In this document: positions 56,256-63,500 of the stretch, piece after piece
Numbering within the stretch: the stretch's first letter is position 1
How the letters are laid out: every line of letters begins with the position of its first letter
Assembly (NCBI GenBank): GCA_019638495.1
Contig: JAHBTQ010000006.1
Location: 153,055-217,054, forward strand
DNA: 64,000 nt
Source: Taibaiella sp.
GTDB taxonomy: Bacteria > Bacteroidota > Bacteroidia > Chitinophagales > Chitinophagaceae
Direction of reading: 5' to 3'
The notes under the pieces: generated by a model
What the model saw: only the letters and a program-made list of their open reading frames with translations
Told to the model about the DNA's origin: nothing
Databases searched by the model: none
Translations under genes and position numbers: made by a program

Positions 56256-56292
56256 AAAAGGCCTCATAAATCAATGATTTATGAGGCCTTTT
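56256..56292. terminator. Bidirectional rho-independent terminator
   Basis: Perfect 18-bp inverted repeat: left arm 56256-56273 and right arm 56275-56292, core GGCCTCATAAATCA / TGATTTATGAGGCC, flanked by A and T runs on both sides. It lies 66 bases beyond the stop of the minus-strand lipoprotein gene and would also stop plus-strand transcription. Confidence 0.92.
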
Positions 56293-56357
56293 TCGTTATT
56301 CACTAAAGCCAGACTAGCTTTGGTCCTGTTTCACATCATGGTAACTGAAACGAATTC

Positions 56358-57113
56358 CTAGTTTACAACTATCGTGTAAACCGGCGCGTATATAGCCGTT
56401 TCGCCTGTCGCGTCTTTCACGATCACTTTAAACTTAATGGTCTTTCCGGATGCTGATGGCATAATCGTACCGGTAACTACACCAGAGGCTCCCTCCACCG
56501 TGAGCCCGGCATTCGTTAGGTCTGCACTTCCGGCATACGTGTCGTCCAGCAGCCATGTATACGGAGGTTTGCCACCCGTCACAAATAGCGACGCACCATA
56601 TGCTTTATTAGCGACACCATTGACCAACGTGAATGGTGAAGATAGCTGCTGAAGTAATGCCGCCGGACCAGGCGTATAGTTAGTGACCTTCAACTCTATA
56701 GTTCCCGTCGCAGTAGATGAGCCGTCAGATACCTTTACCGTCAATTTCTTGGTTCCGGTAGTGAGTCCTGTAGACGATGTACCGTTGCGGGTAATAACTC
56801 CGGTTGCTGAACCTATCGTTATACCGGCAGGTACTGTGCTGGTGTTGTCAAATGACCAGGTGTACTGGTGCAGCGGACTACCACCATCAGCTAGGACAGT
56901 TTGCGCATCAAAATTCACATAGCCGTCGTTATCAATATTCGCCGACATCGTTTGATTTTGCCCCGAAGAGCCTGTCAGAATGCGCAACTTACTGCCGGCA
57001 TTCGTGCTGGTGCTACTACTGCTGCTGGCATCATCCTTCTTTTTACATGACGTAGCCAGGACCGAAATGGCAATTGTCGCCACGAGCATCATCTTAACCT
57101 TTCTTGAGAACAT
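56358..57113 (-). CDS. Lipoprotein with Ig-like (cadherin/He_PIG-type) domains
   Basis: A 251-residue protein with a lipoprotein signal (KMMLVATIAISVLATSC), so Cys23 would be acylated and the mature protein held to a membrane. A Ser/Asp-rich linker follows. Then come two beta-sandwich domains of putative-Ig type: about 55-150 (YTWSFDNTSTVPAGITIGSA...GVITR) and 155-251 (KPPYTWLLDDTYAG...GVVTGTIMP...FKVIVKDATG). These have the G-x-P-P-Y-x-W and G-x-V-x-G pattern of He_PIG domains. No enzymatic site is seen. It is a single gene with its own promoter box (57130-57137), tandem operator-like repeats upstream, and a terminator. Confidence 0.88.
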   Translation of the reverse strand: MFSRKVKMMLVATIAISVLATSCKKKDDASSSSSTSTNAGSKLRILTGSSGQNQTMSANIDNDGYVNFDAQTVLADGGSPLHQYTWSFDNTSTVPAGITIGSATGVITRNGTSSTGLTTGTKKLTVKVSDGSSTATGTIELKVTNYTPGPAALLQQLSSPFTLVNGVANKAYGASLFVTGGKPPYTWLLDDTYAGSADLTNAGLTVEGASGVVTGTIMPSASGKTIKFKVIVKDATGETAIYAPVYTIVVN

Positions 57114-57129
57114 AGCAATCAGTTTTTCT

Positions 57130-57137
57130 CAAAAGTA
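57130..57137 (-). promoter_or_regulatory. Bacteroidota-type -7 promoter box for the lipoprotein gene
   Basis: On the minus strand the sequence is TACTTTTG, an exact match to the TAnnTTTG -7 consensus of Bacteroidota, 17 bases upstream of the lipoprotein ATG. No TTG -33 element with normal spacing is visible, which fits control by an activator at the tandem repeats just upstream. Confidence 0.6.
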
Positions 57138-57160
57138 CCTGTCAACAACTTGTTCGCCGC

Positions 57161-57194
57161 TGATGTATATCACTCCCCAAAGTGATGTATATCA
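57161..57194. promoter_or_regulatory. Tandem 12-bp operator-like repeats
   Basis: Two identical copies of TGATGTATATCA (57161-57172 and 57183-57194), start to start 22 bp apart, about two helical turns. Each is a near-palindrome (TGAT...ATCA). They lie 24-64 bp upstream of the lipoprotein gene's -7 box, a position suited to a transcription factor binding as two dimers on one face. The factor is unknown. Confidence 0.65.
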
Positions 57195-57352
57195 GCGACT
57201 TACCCACTCCGAAAAGTACGATCACAAACCACAGGCAAGCCCACACCAGTGCTTTACCGAATCACAGATTTATTTAGTAGCAGCCTTCGTCCGACTGTCA
57301 GACACCTTCCCTACCAACCGTTTATATATACCCTCTATACGCCAATCATTTT

Positions 57353-57380
57353 GTTTAATGATTAAACTAAAAGATTAAAC
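57353..57380. promoter_or_regulatory. Palindromic operator plus half-site upstream of pterin operon
   Basis: GTTTAATGATTAAAC at 57353-57367 is a perfect 15-bp palindrome about a central G. A second GATTAAAC half-site follows at 57373-57380, 13 bp after the first one. It lies directly upstream of the TACCTTTG box of the pterin operon, so a regulator bound here would control it. The cognate regulator is not in the window. Confidence 0.65.
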
Positions 57381-57391
57381 AAAAGTAAACC

Positions 57392-57399
57392 TACCTTTG
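57392..57399 (+). promoter_or_regulatory. Bacteroidota-type -7 box for the pterin operon
   Basis: TACCTTTG matches TAnnTTTG exactly. The start codon follows at 57407, so the transcript would have almost no leader. No -33 TTG is present at normal spacing, and the repeats at 57353-57380 occupy that region. Confidence 0.6.
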
Positions 57400-57406
57400 A
57401 GGGATA

Positions 57407-57820
57407 ATGACTAGAAAAATAGCAGTGTGCCGACGGGAACACTTCAATGCCGCTCATCGCCTGCACAACCACCTACTCTCCGCCGCAGAAAATGAACAGC
57501 TCTATGGAAAGTGCAACCGGCCAAACTATCACGGGCACAACTATGAGCTCACAGTGAAGGTAACCGGAGAAATAGATGCACGAACAGGGTACGTTTTGGA
57601 CACCAAGCAACTGTCGGAGACAATAAAAGAACACGTACTTGATAAACTAGACCATAACAACCTGAACCTGGATGTACCGGAATTGCAAGGCATAAATCCA
57701 ACCACAGAAAACCTGGCAATTGCCATTTATAACATGCTGCGGCCACAGATCAAGGAGCCGCAGGACCTAAAAATAATATTGTATGAAACTGAGCGAAACT
57801 TTGTTGAATATCCCGCATAG
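57407..57820 (+). CDS. 6-pyruvoyl-tetrahydropterin synthase family protein
   Basis: The 137-residue protein belongs to the PTPS/QueD (COG0720) family, which converts dihydroneopterin triphosphate to 6-pyruvoyl-tetrahydropterin (or to carboxy-tetrahydropterin in queuosine synthesis). Zinc ligands are His17 (FNAAHRL), His42 and His44 (YHGHNY), and the catalytic Cys36 is in GKCNRPNYHGH. The spacing Cys-x5-His-Gly-His is, as I recall, that of eukaryotic-type PTPS-II rather than the Cys-x3-His-Gly-His of QueD. The LDHNNLN and ETERN stretches supply the remaining active-site residues. It overlaps folE by 38 bases and is followed by an SDR gene. The set GTP cyclohydrolase I, PTPS and SDR is what tetrahydrobiopterin synthesis needs. 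Confidence 0.9.
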   Translation: MTRKIAVCRREHFNAAHRLHNHLLSAAENEQLYGKCNRPNYHGHNYELTVKVTGEIDARTGYVLDTKQLSETIKEHVLDKLDHNNLNLDVPELQGINPTTENLAIAIYNMLRPQIKEPQDLKIILYETERNFVEYPA

Positions 57821-58487
57821 CGAAGAAACACTACCCGACGAGACGGACCTGTATGACCACATGGGAGACGAGCACATAGCAGGCAGCATGGACACACCCT
57901 TGCGCGCAGACGCATTTGAAATGAGTGATGGAGAAAAGATAAGCGCCATTGCCTACCATTTCCGCGAGATAATGCATACACTGGGCCTGGACCTGACTGA
58001 CGATAGCCTGAAGGGAACACCCCATCGCGTAGCAAAGATGTATGTGAAAGAAATATTCAGCGGCCTGGACCCGGCAAACAAACCCAAAGTTGCCCTATTC
58101 GAAAACAAGTATGAATACGGGCAAATGCTGGTAGAGAAGAACATCACGCTTTTCAGCAATTGTGAGCACCACTTCGTGCCCATTTACGGGCATGCCCACA
58201 TAGCCTACATCTCCTCCGGCAAGGTCATTGGCCTTTCTAAACTGAATAGGATAGTGCAGTACTATGCCAGTAGGCCACAGGTACAGGAGCGCCTCACAAT
58301 GCAGATAGGCCGGGAACTGCAGCAGATTTTGGGTACAACCGATGTGGCTGTGGTGATAACTGCCCGCCATATGTGCGTGGCATCGCGCGGCATAAAGGAT
58401 AACGCCTCTGAAACGGTGACGTCATTTTACGATGGCCGCTTCAACGAAACCTCTGTCAAAAACGAATTCCTCCAATACCTGAAATAG
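57783..58487 (+). CDS. folE: GTP cyclohydrolase I
   Basis: This enzyme opens GTP to 7,8-dihydroneopterin triphosphate, the shared first step of folate and tetrahydrobiopterin synthesis. The 234-residue protein has the zinc site Cys127-x-His129-His130 (SNCEHHF) and Cys198 (RHMCVASRG), plus the family stretches GTPHRVAKMYVKEIFSGL, VIGLSKLNRIVQYYASRPQVQERLT and DNASETVTSFYDG. The first 45 residues are extra compared with the shortest homologues. The start at 57783 lies inside the PTPS gene, and a shorter start (MGDEHIAG) would reduce the overlap. It is the second gene of the three-gene pterin operon. A housekeeping copy may exist elsewhere. Confidence 0.95.
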   Translation: MKLSETLLNIPHSEETLPDETDLYDHMGDEHIAGSMDTPLRADAFEMSDGEKISAIAYHFREIMHTLGLDLTDDSLKGTPHRVAKMYVKEIFSGLDPANKPKVALFENKYEYGQMLVEKNITLFSNCEHHFVPIYGHAHIAYISSGKVIGLSKLNRIVQYYASRPQVQERLTMQIGRELQQILGTTDVAVVITARHMCVASRGIKDNASETVTSFYDGRFNETSVKNEFLQYLK

Positions 58488-58489
58488 CT

Positions 58490-59170
58490 ATGGGCAACTA
58501 TCTTGTTGTGGGGCACAGCTCCGGCATCGGCCGGGCACTGACACTGCTGCTCACTGAAGCCGGCCACAAAGTGCATGGGATAAGCCGAGGCTCTTTAGGG
58601 CCCGCAGCGCATGCACATATCGCTGACGTCACCACAGATCCCCTACCCCACATAGACGACCCGCTGGATGGCATAGCCTACTGCCCCGGCAGCATAACGC
58701 TGAAGCCCTTTCGCGGCTTAAAGCCGGCGGACATTCAAAAAGACCTTGACATAAACGTATTGGGTGCTGTTCGAGTACTGCAGCACTATCTGCCCAACCT
58801 GCAGAAAGCAGAGTCACCTTCCGTGGTGCTTTTCAGCACCGTGGCTGCGGGTACCGGTATGCCCTATCACGCCTCCGTAGCCATTGCAAAAGCAGCCGTG
58901 GAGGGTCTTACAAAATCGCTGGCAGCAGAGTGGGCACCAAAGATTCGCGTGAACTGCATAGCACCGTCACTAACTGACACACCCCTGGCCGCTCGCCTGC
59001 TCGATACGGAAGAAAAAAGAAGCGCCGCGGCAGCGCGACATCCACTGAAAGTGACCGGGCGCACTGAAGACATTGCTGCCGCCGCACGCCTTCTATTAAG
59101 TGACCAGAGCCGGTTCACCACCGGGCAGGTGTGGCATATAGACGGAGGTATCTCCTCAGTGCGCATCTAG
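58490..59170 (+). CDS. SDR-family oxidoreductase, atypical active site
   Basis: A 226-residue short-chain dehydrogenase/reductase. The NAD(P)-binding glycine motif is GHSSGIG (8-14), followed by CPGS (NAG-equivalent) and VNCIAPSLTDTP after the active site. The catalytic Lys134 is present in ASVAIAKAAVEGL, but the residue four before it is Val130 where SDR enzymes have the catalytic Tyr. The nearest Tyr is at Lys minus 8. The position, 2 bases after folE and next to PTPS, suggests a sepiapterin-reductase-like role in pterin reduction. The missing Tyr means either a different mechanism or a non-catalytic role. This is inference from context and motif only. Confidence 0.88.
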   Translation: MGNYLVVGHSSGIGRALTLLLTEAGHKVHGISRGSLGPAAHAHIADVTTDPLPHIDDPLDGIAYCPGSITLKPFRGLKPADIQKDLDINVLGAVRVLQHYLPNLQKAESPSVVLFSTVAAGTGMPYHASVAIAKAAVEGLTKSLAAEWAPKIRVNCIAPSLTDTPLAARLLDTEEKRSAAAARHPLKVTGRTEDIAAAARLLLSDQSRFTTGQVWHIDGGISSVRI

Positions 59171-59252
59171 TAATTTACGGTTAATAATAGCAGTCCCCAG
59201 CCACCATTTCTCCGGGTAAAAAGGAAAAATTCAGGGCATCACCCAAGTTATC

Positions 59253-59283
59253 ACCCTTCTACTGCGTCATTAGTAGTAAGGGT
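59253..59283. promoter_or_regulatory. Hairpin between SDR and T9SS gene
   Basis: ACCCTTCTACT (59253-59263) pairs with AGTAGTAAGGGT (59272-59283) with one bulged base and an 8-base loop. A short pyrimidine-rich run follows (ATTCCCTTTT), so it may be a weak terminator of the pterin operon. Confidence 0.5.
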
Positions 59284-59322
59284 ATTCCCTTTTACCATCA
59301 CACACCCATAAAAGCTGCTCTT

Positions 59323-60990
59323 ATGAACAAAGTTCGACTTCTCTTTCTCGCCGTTCTGTCAACCGTGTACAATGCCGAAGCGCAATTAGCATTCTCCACT
59401 ATCGACTCTGTTGACATAAACAAGGTAAACGCAGCCGTAATGGTGCATGGCGACCTTTGGTGGTATGCAGCACCAGGCATCTACGAAACCAGGGGATTCT
59501 TCCCAAAGGGCACCGACAAGTCTTTTGGGGGATTGGGTAACGCCGTTTGGATGAGCGGCTATGACAATGGCGGGCAGCTACACATTGCTGCGGCCACTTA
59601 CCGGCAGGATGGAAACGACTTCTGGCCCGGACCACTGGATGGCAGCGACACACTTACCTATGCCACATCGCACGACTGGGCCAAAATCTGGAAGCTGAAC
59701 AAGACGGACATTGAAGCTTTCAGAGCCATGGGCACACACACTATCAGCAATACACTCCCCACCATACTCAACTGGCCGGCAAAGGGCAATCCATATGCAG
59801 CCGGCAATGCCAATGTGCCACTGACCATTTCTGAAAACAAGGCTCCTTTTACAGACGTTAACGGAGATGGCATATACAACCCACTGGATGGCGACTACCC
59901 TGCTATTAAGGGAGATCAGGCATTGTGGTGGACATTCAGCGACAATGGCGCCAGGCATAACGAAACAGATGGAAGGGCGCTAAAGGTGGAAGTGCACGCG
60001 ATGGCCTACGCTTATAGCCGTGGCACACTCATTGACAATGTCATTTACTACGACTACGAAGTGGTAAACAAGTCAACAAATGACTACCACAACTTCCGTT
60101 TTGCGTTTCATGCCGATATTGACCTCGGCTATTACCTCGACGACTACATCGGATTCGATTCCTCTCACCGCATGGGCATACAATACAACGCCACCGCCGA
60201 TGATGGCATGACTGCAGGCTACCCACAGGGTTGCTATGGTACGTCGTCGCCCGTTGTTGGAGTCACCTTTCTGTACCTACCGGGAGATGCCGCAGGCGCA
60301 TATGTTCCCGCTGGCAGCTTCACCTACTCTAACAATGATGGGTCCAATATAGGTAACCCAACAACAGACACCGAGTACAACAACTATATGAGATCCCGGA
60401 CAAGACTGGGCGAGCATTTCACAAACGACTTTGTGGGAGCCGGCACGCCTTCCAGGGGATATGGTTCCGGCCCCAATACCAATTACGTTTTTCCCGGAGA
60501 CCCGTCTGACAATACGCAATGGTCTGAATGCGCCTCCGGCAACACACCCTACGACAGGCGATTCACCATAGCCAGCAACGACATAGATTTAGCTGCCGGC
60601 GCTACCGAGCATTTCGTTATGGCGCTGGTGCTCAGCGACACTGCCAATACCAACCACTGCGGTGCTATGTCGTTTACCGGCATAAAGACTGTGGCGGATA
60701 CGGCATGGAGCTACTACAACAATCCACCTCCGAATTCAGTCCCCGAAGCTACACAGTCGCTTACAAACGTCTACCCAAATCCGGCAAGCAGATATCTGCA
60801 CATTGGCATCGACTATGAAAAGAGCGAAATGATAACAGTGCTGGACCCCGCAGGCAGAGTACTGGACGTGCCTGTGAAGCGCACAGCCACAGAAGCCATC
60901 CTCGACCTTGGCAACCTGCCACCCGGCGCTTACTTGCTGCGCTATGTAAACGACAATTTGCTGCAAACAGCAAAGTTTACGAAGTACTAG
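59323..60990 (+). CDS. T9SS-exported protein of unknown function
   Basis: A 555-residue secreted protein with a signal peptide (1-20, ending NAEA) and a C-terminal type A sorting domain (about 479-555, NVYPNPASRYLHIGI...TAKFTKY). Its body shows no catalytic family I can name. It contains an Asp-rich calcium-loop-like stretch, DVNGDGIYNPLDGDYP (about 184-199), and a domain with WWTFSDNGARH and YYDYEVVNKS. It matches a common type of secreted Bacteroidota protein of unknown role. It is a single gene between the pterin operon and the TetR gene. Confidence 0.9.
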   Translation: MNKVRLLFLAVLSTVYNAEAQLAFSTIDSVDINKVNAAVMVHGDLWWYAAPGIYETRGFFPKGTDKSFGGLGNAVWMSGYDNGGQLHIAAATYRQDGNDFWPGPLDGSDTLTYATSHDWAKIWKLNKTDIEAFRAMGTHTISNTLPTILNWPAKGNPYAAGNANVPLTISENKAPFTDVNGDGIYNPLDGDYPAIKGDQALWWTFSDNGARHNETDGRALKVEVHAMAYAYSRGTLIDNVIYYDYEVVNKSTNDYHNFRFAFHADIDLGYYLDDYIGFDSSHRMGIQYNATADDGMTAGYPQGCYGTSSPVVGVTFLYLPGDAAGAYVPAGSFTYSNNDGSNIGNPTTDTEYNNYMRSRTRLGEHFTNDFVGAGTPSRGYGSGPNTNYVFPGDPSDNTQWSECASGNTPYDRRFTIASNDIDLAAGATEHFVMALVLSDTANTNHCGAMSFTGIKTVADTAWSYYNNPPPNSVPEATQSLTNVYPNPASRYLHIGIDYEKSEMITVLDPAGRVLDVPVKRTATEAILDLGNLPPGAYLLRYVNDNLLQTAKFTKY

Positions 60991-61031
60991 CAGCACAATA
61001 ACCGCACTGTTGTTAAGACGAATAGAAATTT

Positions 61032-61067
61032 GATAGGTAAATATACCGAATGGTATATTTACCTATC
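61032..61067. promoter_or_regulatory. 36-bp perfect palindrome, probable TetR operator
   Basis: Arms of 16 bp (61032-61047 and 61052-61067) are perfect reverse complements around GAAT. The core ATACCGAATGGTAT (61043-61056) recurs with one changed base upstream of the thiolase gene. It overlaps the TATCTTTG box of the tetR gene, so binding there should repress the regulator's own promoter. Confidence 0.88.
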
Positions 61068-61071
61068 TTTG
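61064..61071 (+). promoter_or_regulatory. Bacteroidota-type -7 box for the tetR gene
   Basis: TATCTTTG matches TAnnTTTG exactly. It shares its first four bases with the right arm of the palindrome and lies 4 bases before the GTG start at 61076, which implies a leaderless or nearly leaderless transcript. Confidence 0.65.
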
Positions 61072-61075
61072 TGTT

Positions 61076-61678
61076 GTGAAGCAGGAATTGTCAAAGGCCG
61101 AACGCACCAAACAGTTCATTATAGAACGCACGGCTCCCGTCTTTAACGAGAAGGGCTATGCAGGCACATCTATGGCCGACCTGGAAAATGCAACCGGCTT
61201 GACAAAGGGGAGTATCTACGGCAACTTTGAAAACAAAGACGATGTAGCGCTGGCCGCCTTTGATTATAACTTCAACCGTGTCACCAACTATCTCAGGGAA
61301 AAGATACTTGCCACTGATAATGCCATCGAAAGGCTATTGGTTTACCCTAAAGTGTACCGCGACTTTTTCAAGATACCCTTCCTAAAGGCCGGCTGTCCAC
61401 TACTCAACACATCTACCGAGGCCGACGACACTCATCCTCAATTAAAGGAGAAAGCTGCAACCGCTTTGGATTTCTGGAGAACATCTGTAGAGAAACAAGT
61501 GAAGCGGGGAATAGAAAGAGGAGAGATCCGGAAAACCACAAACCCTGCGGAGTTTGCTGTACTCCTGATGTCGCTGATAGAAGGCGCAATAATGCAGGCC
61601 AAAGTAACCGGCCGAACCAGGGAACTGCGCATTACCATGGACTACCTTGAAAAACTAATTATGGAGATGAAAGCGTAA
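61076..61678 (+). CDS. TetR/AcrR-family transcriptional repressor
   Basis: The 200-residue protein has the TetR N-terminal HTH (about 10-56: FNEKGYAGTSMADLENATGL then TKGSIYGNFENKDDVALAAF) and a helical ligand-binding domain. The stretch KAGCPLLNTSTEADDTHP places a single conserved cysteine in the sensor domain, as in NemR-like redox- or electrophile-responsive repressors, though this is only similarity of pattern. The start is GTG. A perfect palindrome overlaps its promoter, and the same core lies upstream of the thiolase gene, so it likely represses itself and the thiolase-thioesterase pair. The inducer is unknown; an acyl-CoA or electrophile is plausible. Confidence 0.92.
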   Translation: MKQELSKAERTKQFIIERTAPVFNEKGYAGTSMADLENATGLTKGSIYGNFENKDDVALAAFDYNFNRVTNYLREKILATDNAIERLLVYPKVYRDFFKIPFLKAGCPLLNTSTEADDTHPQLKEKAATALDFWRTSVEKQVKRGIERGEIRKTTNPAEFAVLLMSLIEGAIMQAKVTGRTRELRITMDYLEKLIMEMKA

Positions 61679-61696
61679 TTTTTTTTGAACAACAAT

Positions 61697-61710
61697 ATAC
61701 CGAACGGTAT
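61697..61710. promoter_or_regulatory. Second copy of the TetR operator core
   Basis: ATACCGAACGGTAT, a perfect 5-4-5 inverted repeat differing at one spacer base from the core at 61043-61056. It lies 30 bases before the thiolase ATG, which supports co-regulation of the thiolase operon with the TetR gene. Confidence 0.85.
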
Positions 61711-61740
61711 TTTTTAGTGATAAACAAATATAAAGTAGCA

Positions 61741-62922
61741 ATGAAAGAAGCATATATCGTATCAGCAAAGCGCACGCCCATCGGGGGCTTTATGGGAGTG
61801 CTCTCAAATCTGTCTGCAACCCAATTGGGTGCTATTGCCATCGAAGCCGCATATACGTCAGCGGGTATTGACGCAGCTAACGTAAATGCAGTATACATGG
61901 GTAATGTATTATCTGCCAACCTTGGTCAGGCACCGGCGAGACAGGCCGCAAAATATGCCGGCATCCCGGATGCTGTAGACAGCACCACCATCAACAAAGT
62001 ATGCTCATCCGGCCTCAAAGCAACCATTATCGCAGCACAACAAATTCAGCTCGGGCAGGAAGATATAGTTATTGCCGGAGGCATGGAAAGCATGAGCAAT
62101 ACCCCGCACTATGCCAGCCTGAGAAAAGCTTCCAAACTGGGACATGAACAATTTGTGGACGGACTGCTGAAAGACGGACTGACCGATGTGTATCACAACT
62201 ATCACATGGGTGTGGCGGCTGAGCTGTGCGCCACCACGTATAAGTTGACCCGTGAACAACAGGATGCATATGCCTTACAGTCTTATGAAAGAGCACAGGG
62301 AGCAACCAGCAAGGGAAAGTTTACCAACGAGGTAGTACCTGTGTCAGTAGAGGGCAGGAAGGGAACGGAAACATACGGCGAAGACGAAGACATCTTCAAA
62401 GTGATACCGGAAAAGGTAGCCAAACTAAAACCTGTATTTGTTGAAGGTGGCACTATTACCGCAGCAAATGCGAGCAACATCAATGACGGAGCCGCGGCAG
62501 TATTACTTGCATCGGAAGCCGCAATCGCCAGGTACGGGCTAAAACCCATCGCAAAGATCATAGCCTATGCCGATGCTGCTCAGGCGCCGGAATGGTTCAC
62601 CACATCACCGTCCATAGCAATAAACAAAGCACTGCAGCGGGCAGGTCTCTCCATCAATGACATCAGCTACTTTGAGATAAATGAGGCATATGCGGCCGTT
62701 GCACTTGCCAACCAGCAGATACTGGGCCTGAACAGCGACAAAGTGAACGTCTATGGCGGAGCAGTAGCACTAGGCCACCCACTTGGCGCATCGGGTGCGC
62801 GTATACTCTGCACACTAACGTCTGTTCTGAACCAGGAGGGAGGCAGGTATGGCGTGGTGGCCATATGCAATGGCGGTGGCGGCGCAACAGCAATGATTAT
62901 AGAAAACCTAAACGCAAAATAA
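61741..62922 (+). CDS. Acetyl-CoA acetyltransferase (thiolase)
   Basis: This is a 393-residue thiolase that condenses two acetyl-CoA to acetoacetyl-CoA or cleaves 3-ketoacyl-CoA. The acyl-enzyme cysteine is Cys88 (NKVCSSGLKA); the second site has His346 (GHPLGASGAR) and Cys376 (CNGGGGATAMI). GGMESMSNTPHY and NEAYAAVA are standard. The ATG at 61741 starts right at the conserved KEAYIVSAKRTPIG; an upstream GTG (61717) would overlap the operator side and is less likely. It is followed after one base by a thioesterase gene and preceded by a TetR operator. Biosynthetic and degradative forms cannot be told apart here. Confidence 0.95.
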   Translation: MKEAYIVSAKRTPIGGFMGVLSNLSATQLGAIAIEAAYTSAGIDAANVNAVYMGNVLSANLGQAPARQAAKYAGIPDAVDSTTINKVCSSGLKATIIAAQQIQLGQEDIVIAGGMESMSNTPHYASLRKASKLGHEQFVDGLLKDGLTDVYHNYHMGVAAELCATTYKLTREQQDAYALQSYERAQGATSKGKFTNEVVPVSVEGRKGTETYGEDEDIFKVIPEKVAKLKPVFVEGGTITAANASNINDGAAAVLLASEAAIARYGLKPIAKIIAYADAAQAPEWFTTSPSIAINKALQRAGLSINDISYFEINEAYAAVALANQQILGLNSDKVNVYGGAVALGHPLGASGARILCTLTSVLNQEGGRYGVVAICNGGGGATAMIIENLNAK

Positions 62923-62923
62923 A

Positions 62924-63427
62924 ATGGAAACGCGCGTAAAGACCGTAGAAAGCAAGAAGCGGATACAGTATCACGACTGCGACCCGTTCAACCACCTCAA
63001 CAACTCCCGTTACATTGACTATATAATGGGAGCCCGTACAGAGCAGATACTGGACCACTACGGATTCAATACTGCACAGATGCTTCACGAACGTGGAATA
63101 GGCTGGGTCGCCGCTCAAACGCAGATATCCTACTTCTCACCCGCATCCTGGATGGAGGTGGTGACGATACATTCACGGCTCATACAATTCTCAGAGCACA
63201 GCCTGCTGGTAGAGGCATTTATGTGGGATGAGCACAAGACAAAGATCAAGGCGGTAATGTGGGCCAAACTGGTTCACTTTGATGTAAAAGCCCAACGAAG
63301 CAATAAGCACTCTGAAGACCTGATGCAACTATTCTCTGAGATCCTCGACCCCTTAGAGCACTTCTCGTCGTTCGAAGAGCGCATAAAAGGATTAAGAGAG
63401 ATAAAGCCATTCCAGGTCAAAGGATAG
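62924..63427 (+). CDS. Acyl-CoA thioesterase, hot-dog (4HBT) family
   Basis: The 167-residue protein has the 4-hydroxybenzoyl-CoA thioesterase signature IQYHDCDPFNHLNNSRYIDY, in which the Asp of CDPFNH is the usual catalytic acid, followed by the ISYFSPASWMEVVTIHS strand and WAKLVHFD near the end. It would hydrolyse an acyl-CoA or acyl-ACP to the free acid. It lies one base after the thiolase, so the two are co-translated and likely share a substrate pathway under the TetR regulator. The exact substrate cannot be seen. Confidence 0.9.
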   Translation: METRVKTVESKKRIQYHDCDPFNHLNNSRYIDYIMGARTEQILDHYGFNTAQMLHERGIGWVAAQTQISYFSPASWMEVVTIHSRLIQFSEHSLLVEAFMWDEHKTKIKAVMWAKLVHFDVKAQRSNKHSEDLMQLFSEILDPLEHFSSFEERIKGLREIKPFQVKG

Positions 63428-63500
63428 ACGCAACACGCGCCGCCACAGAAATCTCTCTTGATCTGGACACAATTAACTGAGTTCACTAAAAACTAACTAC

